54,063 nucleotides of DNA, from IMG/VR virus record IMGVR_UViG_3300002242_000171, positions 1-54,063 of that record. The stretch is one strand, 5' to 3'. A program made the position numbers and the translations under genes. Shown one piece after another: positions 29,901-39,649 of the stretch (the first letter of the stretch is position 1; each line of letters opens with the position of its first letter). The DNA comes from a virus. The notes below the pieces were generated by a model that made no database searches, had not been told where the DNA came from, and worked only from the letters and a program-made list of their open reading frames with translations.

Positions 29901-32900
29901 TTCTGGCAATGTAACGTCGGGATCTGAATCGAAAGTTATTCCTATATTTTTTCCTGTAAGATCTTGACCTTCTTGATAAAGCGAAAGAAGATGATCATAT
30001 GTTTTCTTATCTTTTATCAGATCACTTACTTCAAAATTATAAACTTTATTATTTCCATTTTGGCTTTTATCAAAAGCATATGTTCCATGTTTTAAAACAA
30101 CAAATTTGGCATAATCTAGCGGAATGTTAGTCTGCTCTATGTGCTGTTGTTTGGGAATATGAAGATCAACTAGCCTTATATCTTGAGAAGCATATAGCGG
30201 AGCATATTTTTTATCACCAGAAATCATGTCTTCTATTGATGCGTTGTGCTGCATTGCTCCGTTAACAATTGTAAGTTGTTGCCATAATTCAGGCATCCTA
30301 TCTTCAATTTCTGTTTGAAGATCTTCAATCGCCGATTCGGCCTCGCTTAAATCAATTTGTAATGGATACATTTGATCTTGCAGTTCCCATAAAACAGGCA
30401 TGTCGATAAATGAAATAGCACCTAAATCATCTATTTTCTGCTGAATCAATGCTATTTCTTCTTGCAATTGAATCTTTTGTGTCTGAAGGCTAAAAATTTC
30501 TTGATTATCCGCGGCGTTGGCGCTCGAAAGAGTATCCATCAAGTCCCAATTATCTGAATAACCAATTAATAGATCTGTATAGTCTTTTTTTGCGCCGGCG
30601 CTTTTTATTTCAACAGTTGAATAAAACTTTTTAAATTTCTGTGAAGCTCCGTCGATACTAATATTTCCTTTCTTCAAAATATTAGATTCATCTGTTTTTT
30701 CTATATTGGTTTTCAATCTTGGCGCAACCTTGCGAATAACTTTATCTTGTTTAGGAAAACTACCGGTTTGAGGCGTGTTGTTTTCGTCAAATAGAACAAC
30801 GCCATCCAAAGGAGTGCCTTCGGCTCCGACTACCTCATTGCCTGGTGTCCATGGCTGTGTATAGTCTCTTCCCAGAACAGGATATCTGAAAGGAGCATCC
30901 TCGCCGGCGCCATAGGGAACAAATTCTTCTTTAATTAAAAGAGATTTTGCACCCAAAACATCAGCATTGAAGCGATCCGATAAGGAATCAAATATGGTTT
31001 TCAAAAGCCTATCGGTCATGCGATTCATATAATCATTATCAACCAGGGCGCCGTCCATACATGCATTATATGAGTTATCAAAAGAATCTTGGAAATAATC
31101 TGAAATTTCTTCATATGCTAAAATTCCTTCTAATGTTTCAAGTTTTTCTTTATTAATTTCGTCACTAGACTTAAGAATTTCTTCGCATTGTTCTTCGGAA
31201 AATCCCTTACTTTTCAGCATGTTACAATAAGCCTCATCTTTATATTTCTTTTCACATAATAAAGTAATCAAGCTTAAATCTTGTACAACGGTATTGCAAT
31301 AAGCAGTGTTTACATACCGTCCTAATTTTAGAAAATATGTTGCAACATCATCTGTTGTTTTAATAATCAAGCCTAAAATTCTGAATGCTTTTATTTCTTG
31401 TACAGCCTTGAGTACTAATTTCTTTGTTTTAGGAGAGGCCTCGAAAGAAAACAAACTACATATTTCAGATGGTTTTAATAGGCCCGAAACATAGTTTAAC
31501 AATTTTTTTAATTCTTCTATTAAGTCAATAGTTATTGGTATTCTATCATTTGAATCTTCTAACATTTTTCTTAAATTATCATCGATCCTGGCGGCATCCT
31601 CGAATAACGAAGCAATATCTAGATTGCCAGCGTTGTTAAGAGGAAGATCTCCTTGTTGGTCCGGGATGGATGGTATTAAATTAGCTAAATTCATGAGTGC
31701 CGCGGAAGTATTGGCGGTAACTTCATCATCAGACAATCCTGCTATCAAATCATCAACTGCGTTTTCAGTCGAGGGCCAATTAACCATATCTTCTAATATA
31801 TCTTGTGTGTTAGAGGGAATATCTGAAACGTTTCCTTCCGCACACATCATGAGTGCCTCTTGCAAGATTGTTTTTATTGTCGATAGCAGAACACTGTTCA
31901 AGCCCTCATCAATCCCTTTCTCGATTGCCATATCAACGGCGCCCAGAGGATCGTCACTATAGTCTACAGTAGGTACTTCAACACTGGGAACATCCATTTC
32001 TTTAGTGAAAACACCGGTTGCATCTGCTGTCATTTTGCTTTTTAGCGCTGTAATTCCAGGAACATTATCAAATTTTCCGCTTATGCTTATAATTTCTTTA
32101 AGGCCTGGTATTTCTTCGGCGCCGGCTTCTAACATGTTAGCAAATTCATCAGACTTGTAAAATTCTGTTGCATTTTTAATAGCGTTAAAAAAATCTTGAA
32201 CAAGATTTTTCTCTTTAATTAATTTCATTAATGCGACAGTAGCAAAAGCTAATTTTTCTTTTGTTACCGGTGGCTTGGCTGTTTCGGCAATCATCTGCAA
32301 TTGTTCTAAAGTATCCGGATCTAAAATTTTTGACAACTCTTCGTTAACTTTTTCATTTGCGGCCATGGCCATCAATACTGTGTCTGATAAGGCTTTTAAT
32401 ATCGCCATGGTAGCGGCTTCGATTGCATCTTCGATTGGAACTAATTTGCGAAGACACATCGTGGCTTGAATAATAAATTCTCGTATGTTAAGGCGGTATA
32501 CTATGTCAAATAAGTCATCGACATCATCGATATATGGTAATATCAACATCATTCCTTTAATGAAGTCGTCACCATCGTTGTTTTCTTTATCTTTTACCTT
32601 GGCCTTTTTCTGATCTGTTTCTGATTCCATGTCCTCATTTTCTTTTGTCAGATCTTCTTTTGTTTTTACCTTCTTTTCTTCTTTTTCTTTTTCATTTCCG
32701 GCTGCTTTTTCATATGCCTCATACGCGCCAGAGGGACTGTCCCCGCCTGGCGATTCTTTCTCTTTTGCCGGCTTAATTGCTGGCGATGGAATCGTAAATT
32801 TTTGTACTAATTTAATACCAGCATATTCCTTTTCCAAAACGTCAATATTTGATCTTAATACTAGATCAAGTTTTTTAGCATAGAAAAGATAACCAGTAGC

Positions 32901-35420
32901 TGTTTGATCTGCAAAAACAGAAGTTTCTTCATCAGGTATCGTCTCAACACAATCTATGGCGGCGCCGAGATAATGAAATGTGCGAGGAGGTGATACTGTC
33001 TCAAAACCATCTGAATCCACGTCCGAAGGAGCTGCGGCCGGGTCTTCTGAGTAAGCTGCATACAATACCTTAAGCTCTTTTGTTAGACCAAACTTAAGTA
33101 TATTATTTTTTGTATTATCATATTCTATATCATTTAATTTTAAGAAATCTTTAACAAATTGAACAAAATTCTCTAAACGATTCTTTTTCTTATTTATATC
33201 CGGAAAAGAATCCACGTTGCCGCCAGAGGCGCTATATCTCCTGATTCTTGTCTTAAATTCAACCTCTAGATCCTGCAGCAAAGTTTCGATTTTCTTTTCA
33301 ATTTTATCAGTTTCAACGTCTATTTCTGGGATGATTCCGTCTTTGGCGGCATCGGCATACTGTTGAACCGACAGGGTGTTATATTCTATAGGCACCTGCG
33401 TTAGCCATCGAGCTTCAAGATAAGATTGAGAAACCTGAACTAAAACTTTAATTTTGTTATCTTGTCTGTTCTCACTGTGATATTTCTTTGCTTTGAAAAA
33501 CAAGCCGTCAGACATGCTTGAATCGTCGATGATTCCGCCTTTAGATTTTGTATTAAAAATTACTATTTTGTCAACAACTTCTGAACTACTTACTTTTCCG
33601 AGATATTTAAGTAAAGCTTTAAGGCCTTTTCGGGCTGCGCCTTGGCGGGCGCCGTTCAAAAAATCACTTTCGCGATCGCCTTCCTTCGTCTCATCTTCGA
33701 AATCGTCCTCCGTGCACTTGTCTGCGCAAATGTTAGTTGCGGCGGTATGTGCGGCGTCGATAGTTGAGCCTTCGTTAAGTATTCTCGCAGTTTCTTGTGT
33801 CACGCATTCATCGTAACATTCTGTATCTTCTACAGACGTCAAATTTTCAGTAATCAAATTATTCGGATCAATATCCATTTCTGGATTTTTCGACGCTGAA
33901 CTTAGAGCTTGTAAGAACCCTTCCGAAAACTTTGGTACCTCGACCGTAATCCACCATTCGTTTTCTTTTTTATTTAAAAATGGTTGGCACTCGTCTCTTT
34001 CTCTCCAATCTGGCGCAACATAAGCTTCATCAGGCTCTGGTACCTCTGTCACTGGCATGGACCCTTGTTTAATTAAGTTACATAACCACTGAACAAGTAT
34101 GTCCTCCTCACTAGCCGGAGATAACGGAAACCCTCTCAAAACTCTAGAATCTAGATACCCTTCGCTTCGATTTCCTGCTTCATCAATAATTTCAACACTA
34201 TTGAAGACACCGCGCTTTCCTAGACCAGCTTTTATAATTTGTACTTGTGTTCCCGGAGACAATTCTTCAATGATACTACCATCGAACAAACTTTGGTCTA
34301 CTTTGTAATCACCACCTACTTTTATATCAACTGAGGATAAATTACCCGCGCGATCTGAGGGAGCATAGCCACTTCTTAATAAAGCAACTGCCTCTTCATC
34401 GCCAACTGTTAATTTACGAACATAATGAGTCGCTCCACTAAACTTTGTTTCTGGTTCTAGCGTTTCATCAAACGCTGGCAGACTGCTTAAAAACAAAAAG
34501 TCTATCAAACGAGGATCATTCTCTAGCTGAGCCTCTGCATCTTCTGCTAAAGTAGTGCCGCCGCTCTTGAGTTTTTCATTAATTTTCGCACGATCATTGC
34601 CAAGAGCAAAAACTTGTGGATATTTTTGTACAAAAGCGAGAAAATCTAGATAAGTAATCGCTCTTTGTTCTGTTGGGGAGCCTAGGCCCGGGGATCCAGG
34701 AAATATATCTAAAGGAACATTGACCAAAGTAGAAGTTGTTAAATCTCCTTGAGGCTCTTTCTTTAAATATTTATAGGCGTCTACTTTTAAGAAATCTTCA
34801 TATACTTCTTCTGTCAATACTTCTTTTAAAACATTAAAGTTATCAAATTGACTATAGTCATTGCCGCTGCTTTCGGCAGAATCAAATTGAACGTATAATT
34901 CATACGCCACTTTTGCAAAAAGAGTTAATACGCCGTTTTCTCTTATAGTGTTGTGTGCCTCAGACAAGGCGCTATAAAAAACACTTTGATTTTCCCATGT
35001 ATCCTGTGACCAATTTATGAAACCGCCGAGCCATAGGGCCATCTCAGGGGAAGTTGAATAGATATCCGGAGTATAATTATAATTTTTACCAGCTATATTA
35101 TTTAAATTATATGCTGTAGGTGCACCAGAAAGCAGATCGGCATATCCTGCATATCCAGAATTAGAAGACCAGCCTGGAACGGAAAAAGATGATATATTTT
35201 CCGGAGGAACTTCACCTGGAGCTAAAAATGTATTATCTATCATAGATAAAATGCCTAGTAGCTTATCATTTTTTGCGTAATTGTTAAATATAGCTGGATC
35301 TGTATTCCCTAGGGAATCTCCTTCCTGCCAATCATTATCCATGTTTACAATCGCTTTCACAAAATTACGCGCGTTTTGTAAATCATTATAAGTCAGATCA
35401 TGTAATTTTAATATTGCCAT
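26925..35420 (-). CDS. Giant virion protein (2831 aa) with SH3-like and coiled-coil parts
   Basis: This is a single open frame, not assignable to a known family. About residues 363-430 look like an SH3b-type domain (DIKVGGDYKVDQSLFDGSII, then PGTQVQIIKAGLGKRGVF and SEGYLDSRVLRGFPL). Around 545-580 there is a Cys cluster (DTECYDECVTQ, NICADKCTEDD) that could bridge or bind metal. Residues about 885-950 are a highly charged Lys/Glu linker. A coiled coil is likely at about 1637-1710 (SLQTQKIQLQEEIALIQQKI). Long helical segments dominate the rest. It sits between the 315-aa gene and gp25 in the baseplate block, so it is probably a baseplate hub or tape-like component. That role is inferred from position and size only. 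Confidence 0.68.
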   Translation of the reverse strand: MAILKLHDLTYNDLQNARNFVKAIVNMDNDWQEGDSLGNTDPAIFNNYAKNDKLLGILSMIDNTFLAPGEVPPENISSFSVPGWSSNSGYAGYADLLSGAPTAYNLNNIAGKNYNYTPDIYSTSPEMALWLGGFINWSQDTWENQSVFYSALSEAHNTIRENGVLTLFAKVAYELYVQFDSAESSGNDYSQFDNFNVLKEVLTEEVYEDFLKVDAYKYLKKEPQGDLTTSTLVNVPLDIFPGSPGLGSPTEQRAITYLDFLAFVQKYPQVFALGNDRAKINEKLKSGGTTLAEDAEAQLENDPRLIDFLFLSSLPAFDETLEPETKFSGATHYVRKLTVGDEEAVALLRSGYAPSDRAGNLSSVDIKVGGDYKVDQSLFDGSIIEELSPGTQVQIIKAGLGKRGVFNSVEIIDEAGNRSEGYLDSRVLRGFPLSPASEEDILVQWLCNLIKQGSMPVTEVPEPDEAYVAPDWRERDECQPFLNKKENEWWITVEVPKFSEGFLQALSSASKNPEMDIDPNNLITENLTSVEDTECYDECVTQETARILNEGSTIDAAHTAATNICADKCTEDDFEDETKEGDRESDFLNGARQGAARKGLKALLKYLGKVSSSEVVDKIVIFNTKSKGGIIDDSSMSDGLFFKAKKYHSENRQDNKIKVLVQVSQSYLEARWLTQVPIEYNTLSVQQYADAAKDGIIPEIDVETDKIEKKIETLLQDLEVEFKTRIRRYSASGGNVDSFPDINKKKNRLENFVQFVKDFLKLNDIEYDNTKNNILKFGLTKELKVLYAAYSEDPAAAPSDVDSDGFETVSPPRTFHYLGAAIDCVETIPDEETSVFADQTATGYLFYAKKLDLVLRSNIDVLEKEYAGIKLVQKFTIPSPAIKPAKEKESPGGDSPSGAYEAYEKAAGNEKEKEEKKVKTKEDLTKENEDMESETDQKKAKVKDKENNDGDDFIKGMMLILPYIDDVDDLFDIVYRLNIREFIIQATMCLRKLVPIEDAIEAATMAILKALSDTVLMAMAANEKVNEELSKILDPDTLEQLQMIAETAKPPVTKEKLAFATVALMKLIKEKNLVQDFFNAIKNATEFYKSDEFANMLEAGAEEIPGLKEIISISGKFDNVPGITALKSKMTADATGVFTKEMDVPSVEVPTVDYSDDPLGAVDMAIEKGIDEGLNSVLLSTIKTILQEALMMCAEGNVSDIPSNTQDILEDMVNWPSTENAVDDLIAGLSDDEVTANTSAALMNLANLIPSIPDQQGDLPLNNAGNLDIASLFEDAARIDDNLRKMLEDSNDRIPITIDLIEELKKLLNYVSGLLKPSEICSLFSFEASPKTKKLVLKAVQEIKAFRILGLIIKTTDDVATYFLKLGRYVNTAYCNTVVQDLSLITLLCEKKYKDEAYCNMLKSKGFSEEQCEEILKSSDEINKEKLETLEGILAYEEISDYFQDSFDNSYNACMDGALVDNDYMNRMTDRLLKTIFDSLSDRFNADVLGAKSLLIKEEFVPYGAGEDAPFRYPVLGRDYTQPWTPGNEVVGAEGTPLDGVVLFDENNTPQTGSFPKQDKVIRKVAPRLKTNIEKTDESNILKKGNISIDGASQKFKKFYSTVEIKSAGAKKDYTDLLIGYSDNWDLMDTLSSANAADNQEIFSLQTQKIQLQEEIALIQQKIDDLGAISFIDMPVLWELQDQMYPLQIDLSEAESAIEDLQTEIEDRMPELWQQLTIVNGAMQHNASIEDMISGDKKYAPLYASQDIRLVDLHIPKQQHIEQTNIPLDYAKFVVLKHGTYAFDKSQNGNNKVYNFEVSDLIKDKKTYDHLLSLYQEGQDLTGKNIGITFDSDPDVTLPEFTFARSISKSIANAFPGAAMGAAKQEYINNYKELEEHLVNIHQMHLVKKQGDIFRQCSKSRLFNIDEFTSLILGSQSDYLSKQLICNDSANPNLKKLRDGMLDYEGLKKLIKDYYKKNACEAISRSEADPDPFNDALRYGMALAYTRLILAEAMIRSLFFFSRFSVQDSLVDSSIFLTLMKTKMKENANLIDPSLYKQLQVTVMENLRRKVDEKLEVKILSNKVLYDDSKDITKRTFTSLQDKIFNLADLDELNKDMGVINADVVKIIAENNGFNYEVNSVFEIKSRLKSIFLDLAFKVLINDNTKSMVSRLDNILLDKVRRNKKAKNLLASQAIYDVPSQLLTFKNIDEGTHGFGDATIANFADGSSQLMYADNPSTFKPNLVNYFPWTNHNNKLSFHGISGLAVNGKYLGTWKVPPNSPNNIVMRLDEERSLFNTENTVDSKNINCDAYNEAYTSPSNKVLSSFYDAEGNLTHMGRLTKDGGFILQKYLKIKFNYSKDFLWTGEEDLFVTMYEAFQAALGVEFIHTDNATEFTISYKNFDIAILKSLEVFDNYINGVSGMPGLTLELADTAISYFLSSIKHGLRLVYVAPHNLWDTLDLDQNKIQNVVEDRSKNKISPISSSDLDQNGTFIDLIKNSIKHAEEKNHDSSMRNKGFLERAYEIKELIKSPNTSKLNQIQAIADDTGWPSLSIRDSFRIIKPFFIIPIEDAFIEKEMHDFKNLTFADIKQAFNVDPEWLDYSILDSEALSALDPLVTRHGIDSRDLVEDLFNLPSVRIFDDFVFPTSNLLNFAMLHHMYFPYDDKYNYDKMFLESRKIAAALLKEQNKPKNNWDESEPLSGAEGPEMESWNEAMQKALSFGNTSDPFIQWLGTVVPKFLLRYLVKQIDPGLAHFMNVQEEQGLPDKALLEMMWDPFGDRPTPIYPPGFPAFGDPSIHVGPLGFIYAALAFMPVEFPRAPEPELATDDTLGAPNVEIDLDGFSADPEDECKK

Positions 35421-35429
35421 TGTGATTAC

Positions 35430-36377
35430 CTAGTTTAGGTGGTGCCATGCAGAAAGAATATAACCAGGATTCTTTTTTCCGTTTTTATTTGTCTTTGAAA
35501 GATTATTTGTTGATAGTGTTTTTATATTGTGTCTTTGGTTGACTAAAGATCTTCCAGTTCTGGTAAGGTGTTTTGTCATGTTATCGAGTGTAAGTGGGAT
35601 AGCGTTGAATGAAGGTGACGTAGGCATAATGGGAAATATTGTTATATGATAGTGCTGTATAAATGCTGTATTCACCATCATCTGATATTCTACATAGCCG
35701 GCTATGATACCATTTAATTTTGCGATTTCTTTATTAACTAATAATAAATAATCTTTTAATTTGTCTCCCAGCACCATTGGTTGCATATCTTTGGTTTTGC
35801 AATTTCCCCCCATTAAATCAACGCCGACATTTCCATTATCTTTAGCTTTGCCTCCTTGTGCATTTTCGCTATCAACAACAGTGACTAATTTTATTCCTTG
35901 CCTGGCACAAATTCGAATATCATCTGATTTTAAAGCAATTGCGGCTTTTGCTTCACTTTCTCCTACTTTACCAGGACTTAAATTCATATTTTTGTCAATA
36001 TCGGTCTTTTGAGAAATAATAATTCTTGATGCATCTTTTACGAAATCCGGATCTGCATATATCTTGTTTCCTTTTTTATCGACAGTTTTGGCTTTGGAGC
36101 CTAGTCGGCCGACAACTAAATCAATTGATCCGGCGTGCGATTCGCCTGCGCCGCCTCGTCCTGAAGAACGCGTTCCGGGACGGTCTCTTCCTAAAACAAT
36201 CCAAGTATTGTTTTCGCCTTTAATTACTTTTTCGCAACTGGCTGCAAGATATTCCGGAATTGGCTCAATTAATTTGGTGTTTCCAACACCATCTTCCGCA
36301 TTTGATCCTTGAGAAGATCTTGCGCTTTTTTGAGATGCTGACGCGCCACTTAAATTTTTTGCTTTATTTGTACCCAT
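35430..36377 (-). CDS. Virion protein, possibly baseplate or spike associated (315 aa)
   Basis: The first 30 residues are disordered and Ser/Ala/Gly-rich. A central beta-rich part with the order DASRIIISQKTDID, then KAAIALKSDDIRICARQGIK resembles the repetitive strands of gp5/VgrG-type spike proteins, but the match is weak. The remainder is helical (KLKDYLLLVNKEIAKLNGII), and the C-terminal tail is basic and Asn-rich. It sits 9 nt after the TIM-barrel/M15 lysin gene, and the 2831-aa gene follows after another 9 nt, which would fit a partner of the lysin at the tail tip. No catalytic motif is present. Confidence 0.62.
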   Translation of the reverse strand: MGTNKAKNLSGASASQKSARSSQGSNAEDGVGNTKLIEPIPEYLAASCEKVIKGENNTWIVLGRDRPGTRSSGRGGAGESHAGSIDLVVGRLGSKAKTVDKKGNKIYADPDFVKDASRIIISQKTDIDKNMNLSPGKVGESEAKAAIALKSDDIRICARQGIKLVTVVDSENAQGGKAKDNGNVGVDLMGGNCKTKDMQPMVLGDKLKDYLLLVNKEIAKLNGIIAGYVEYQMMVNTAFIQHYHITIFPIMPTSPSFNAIPLTLDNMTKHLTRTGRSLVNQRHNIKTLSTNNLSKTNKNGKKNPGYILSAWHHLN

Positions 36378-36385
36378 AGTTTTCC

Positions 36386-39300
36386 TTAGTTTGTTCCTGC
36401 ATCTGCTACCAATGGTTCATCATCTTCTTCAGTCCAATCTTCTCGGCCTAAAATCTGATTCCAGTTTGGTATTTTTTCATTTGCCGGGATTAATGTATAT
36501 GGCCAGCCCGGGAATTGTGGCGGCTGTTTACTATTTTTTAGATAATCTTCAAGGAAGGAGTGCACCTCTGGATTGTATTTTTTGAGAAAATCCATGGACA
36601 CCGTAGTATAATTCCAGCCTTTTAGTTGAAATTTATTTTTCGCCTTCTTAAAGCTATAGCCAATATCACTTACATCATTGGAAGCATGCGAATTTATGAA
36701 TATATAATAATCAGTAGCGCTCCCGGGTAAGCCGCCTTCGCCGCGGAAATCATAATGAGGGCCGCCACCTTGGCCGCCGGGAGAGATAAAGCCACCATTT
36801 CCCTTCACTGGGTGTCCTTGTTGGTCAAAAGATAAGCCAGTGACACCCATATGCGCTGCGCCGCCGCGATCTTTACTAGATTCTTCTGTATATCCTGGTA
36901 CTCCAGGAATATTTTGATTCAAATATAAGCCGGCACAGCCTTTGGGTATTCTTTTCGCGCCGTTCATCAAATACCAATTGATGGCCCACATGTAAAGTTG
37001 TGGGACCGCTTTCTTTTCGCCATTATCATAATAAAACACATGATAATCCATGGCCCCGGCATGATAATGCCGGCTTGTACCACTTAAGTGTGGGCGCCAA
37101 CTAGACATAATTTTTAATCTAACGTTACTAATATTCGGAAAAGGTGCGAAAACCATTTGCCAATATCTCTCCATAATATCTGCAGCTGCCCATGTCATAA
37201 TCGTGTATCTTTTGTTTGCCTCACTAGGTGTCCATGGACCCTTGTCACCCGCATCTTTGCGTTCTTTTGACGGATTTCCAGTGTTCAAAGGACTCGGCGT
37301 AGTAGAAAAGTACGCATTTTGGTTTTCTCTGGTCTTGCCTTTCTTATTCCATTTCTTAATTAACCATTCTCCGTCGCCGCCAGTCTCAAATCTATCCCAA
37401 TCAACATCATCCAATTTCTTTGGCCAAGAGGCTTTTCGCTTTTGACCGCCGTTCTTGATTCCGGAATATGACTCACCGGTATTAGGATTAGCATCTGGCA
37501 CCTTCTCTTCAACACATTTTCCAGATTCTTTCTTTTCTTTTGGACCTTCTTCTTCATTCTGATGTTCTAAAATTTGCTGCAGCTCAACTAACTTGGCTTG
37601 CAGTTCTTCATGATATTCTTGAGCTTGCCTTAAAGCTTCCTTTGCCGCATCAATTTTAGATTGAGTTGCGGCAAAACTTTCATCAATTTCAATAGTTTTT
37701 CCTAAACATTTATATAATTTTTTAAAGCCTAGGTCCGAAAGAGCAGGACCCATAGCATTTAAGTTTTTTGTATGCTCTTGTATGGTCTCTTCGTTAGATT
37801 TAAGCTGTTTTAGCTTATCTTGAATATCTTCTTCAAGTTCTTTTTTTCCTTCTGCATCTAGTTTAGGATAAACAGCATAAGGATCTCTAGCTTCCCATAT
37901 AGCTTTATTTGGAATAAAAGAGTTTGCTTTGTTTATATGTTCCTTATTTTTGTTAATGAAGTTTTTAAACTCTTGGACAACGTCGCTTAAATAAGTTTCA
38001 ACAGGGTTTTGCAATATCATTGTCTTGTTCGCGACGTCTATTTCTGGTGTGGAATTAAATTTTTCTGCAATTGCTTCCGCGTCTCCCAATTCTTTTATCA
38101 AGTCCCATCTTTTTTCTGGCCATTTATTTGAATGATAATTAATATTTTCCCAATCATACCAAATTATTGCATTTGGATTTTCTAACGAACTTTCAAATGT
38201 CCATTTAATTTCTTGACGAGAAGCTAAAGGAGGCTTGTTGATTACACCGTCGTTAAGAGCATAGTTGGACCAACCTTCTGGATCCGGTCTTGCCCCTAAC
38301 ATTCCCAAGCCAGGAATTATATTTTTAAATCCTAGTTTGACAAAAATATCGAATATCTTTGTAAATTCTGCTTTTCTAGTTTGTGACTCCGGGTTTTCTG
38401 GGGTTAAGAAAGTATCACTTCCTTCGTTTTTGGCACTTTGTGCTAAAATTTGAGGAATAAAAAAGTCAGGCCTCCACTCAGAATGTGCAATGTGGCTCCA
38501 CGGAATATTTCCGTGATTTAAAATATTAGAAATAGTTATTCCGACGCTATAGCCGGCCTCTTTAGCTGCATTAAAAGTATTATTATAAAGAGATAAGATA
38601 TCATTTCTAATTTTCAAAGATGTTAAAGAGCTTCCAGGAGGAACATATTGACCAAGATCAATTACAATTCCAATAGTTTTTGCAGCGTCAGCTAATTCAA
38701 TTATTTTATCAATAAAATCTTGCTCTCTTCCATGTATTGGGTATCCCAAAACATAAGTCCTGATTCCATTATATTGATATTCTTGAACAAGCTTTTTCAT
38801 TTTTTCAGTATTTGCAATTCCGTCGGCGCTTGAATCGACTCTATCTTGGCTATATCCGGTAAAACAAATCCAACTCAAATTAACATCTTGAGCTTGTTTC
38901 AGGGGATGGGTTGATATATCCGGATATCCAGTAAACACTCCCTTTCCTCTTGGAATAGCCCCTTGATCGGATGTTACATCAATGCTCGGCTTAACAACAT
39001 GTTGTCCCGTTCCCCATTCTAGAGCTTCGTTTAAATAATCCAAGAACTCGCCACTCATCGGCTCACCACAAAAATCTCCCTTGCAACGATCTTCGAATTT
39101 GAGTTTTGGAGCATCCTCGGCACTTTTTACCGTTACTATGTTTGTCTCGTCAAAGCCCAAATACCAGCGGCCGTCGGTACCAAGAGGATCATCAATTCTT
39201 ACCCTGACTACGTACCCGGGCTTTGGGACAGCGGCTCCGGGAATTCCTTGATATATGGGATACCCTTTAATAGCCTCATCTCCGCCATGGCCGGCCTCAT

Positions 39301-39649
39301 TGGGCAATTTATAGATTTTGGGTAAGTGAGCGTCTAACATGGGATGTAAACATACAATCTCTATAGGCGCTGTGGCTTCTTGACCATATACAACTTCTTT
39401 AAGTTTGTTGAACGCTCCTTTAAAGTCGCTAGAATCGGGCTTGTCGGTGGCCATGGAATTCAAGACTTTTAAACAAACAACGTTTGCAAACAAAGCTCCG
39501 TCTGGTATTGTTTTCTCAGTATAATCTTTAGCTAGCATATCTCTTGCAGCATATACAGGATTTGTAGTACTGCTCCAAGACTTTACTTTTTTTGATATCG
39601 TTGAGCCGGCATTTAAATCACCTGGAAATAAATTATCAATTGTCGCCAT
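36386..39649 (-). CDS. Tail-associated lysin: TIM-barrel domain plus M15-type peptidase
   Basis: The product (1087 aa) is a probable wall-degrading part of the tail tip. An OB-like N-terminal region (about 95-165: IEIVCLHPMLDAHLP, PGYVVRVRIDDP) is followed by a TIM-barrel-like region (about 257-515) whose strands read LSWICFTGYS, IRTYVLGYPI, GIVIDLGQY, VGITISNI, NIIPGLGMLGA and IIWYDWENINYH, suggesting a glycosidase. A coiled coil (about 575-705) leads to an M15-like zinc peptidase: TSRHYHAGAMDYHVF near 860 and GGPHYDFRGEG near 965, the S-x-H-x-x-G-x-A-x-D and H-x-D motifs of D-Ala-D-Ala-type peptidases. I chose the ATG at 39649, with GAGG 9 nt upstream; an in-frame ATG at 39664 would place that GAGG inside the gene. 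It overlaps the upstream gene by 14 nt. Confidence 0.78.
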   Translation of the reverse strand: MATIDNLFPGDLNAGSTISKKVKSWSSTTNPVYAARDMLAKDYTEKTIPDGALFANVVCLKVLNSMATDKPDSSDFKGAFNKLKEVVYGQEATAPIEIVCLHPMLDAHLPKIYKLPNEAGHGGDEAIKGYPIYQGIPGAAVPKPGYVVRVRIDDPLGTDGRWYLGFDETNIVTVKSAEDAPKLKFEDRCKGDFCGEPMSGEFLDYLNEALEWGTGQHVVKPSIDVTSDQGAIPRGKGVFTGYPDISTHPLKQAQDVNLSWICFTGYSQDRVDSSADGIANTEKMKKLVQEYQYNGIRTYVLGYPIHGREQDFIDKIIELADAAKTIGIVIDLGQYVPPGSSLTSLKIRNDILSLYNNTFNAAKEAGYSVGITISNILNHGNIPWSHIAHSEWRPDFFIPQILAQSAKNEGSDTFLTPENPESQTRKAEFTKIFDIFVKLGFKNIIPGLGMLGARPDPEGWSNYALNDGVINKPPLASRQEIKWTFESSLENPNAIIWYDWENINYHSNKWPEKRWDLIKELGDAEAIAEKFNSTPEIDVANKTMILQNPVETYLSDVVQEFKNFINKNKEHINKANSFIPNKAIWEARDPYAVYPKLDAEGKKELEEDIQDKLKQLKSNEETIQEHTKNLNAMGPALSDLGFKKLYKCLGKTIEIDESFAATQSKIDAAKEALRQAQEYHEELQAKLVELQQILEHQNEEEGPKEKKESGKCVEEKVPDANPNTGESYSGIKNGGQKRKASWPKKLDDVDWDRFETGGDGEWLIKKWNKKGKTRENQNAYFSTTPSPLNTGNPSKERKDAGDKGPWTPSEANKRYTIMTWAAADIMERYWQMVFAPFPNISNVRLKIMSSWRPHLSGTSRHYHAGAMDYHVFYYDNGEKKAVPQLYMWAINWYLMNGAKRIPKGCAGLYLNQNIPGVPGYTEESSKDRGGAAHMGVTGLSFDQQGHPVKGNGGFISPGGQGGGPHYDFRGEGGLPGSATDYYIFINSHASNDVSDIGYSFKKAKNKFQLKGWNYTTVSMDFLKKYNPEVHSFLEDYLKNSKQPPQFPGWPYTLIPANEKIPNWNQILGREDWTEEDDEPLVADAGTN

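Noticed and set aside
32629-32883. Plus-strand hydrophobic, Phe/Ser-rich open frame
   Set aside because: It is the antisense of the Lys/Glu-rich linker of the 2831-aa protein; reading that codon run backwards yields Phe/Ser by necessity.
35304-35317. 14-bp palindrome ATTCCCTAGGGAAT (possible operator)
   Set aside because: It is in the coding sequence near the start of the 2831-aa gene, with no second copy or adjacent promoter; chance plus CCTAGG enrichment suffices.
37056-37073. 7-bp hairpin CCGGCAT-GATA-ATGCCGG
   Set aside because: It lies in the codons for the M15 metal-site motif and is explained by that coding sequence and the general excess of GCCGGC.
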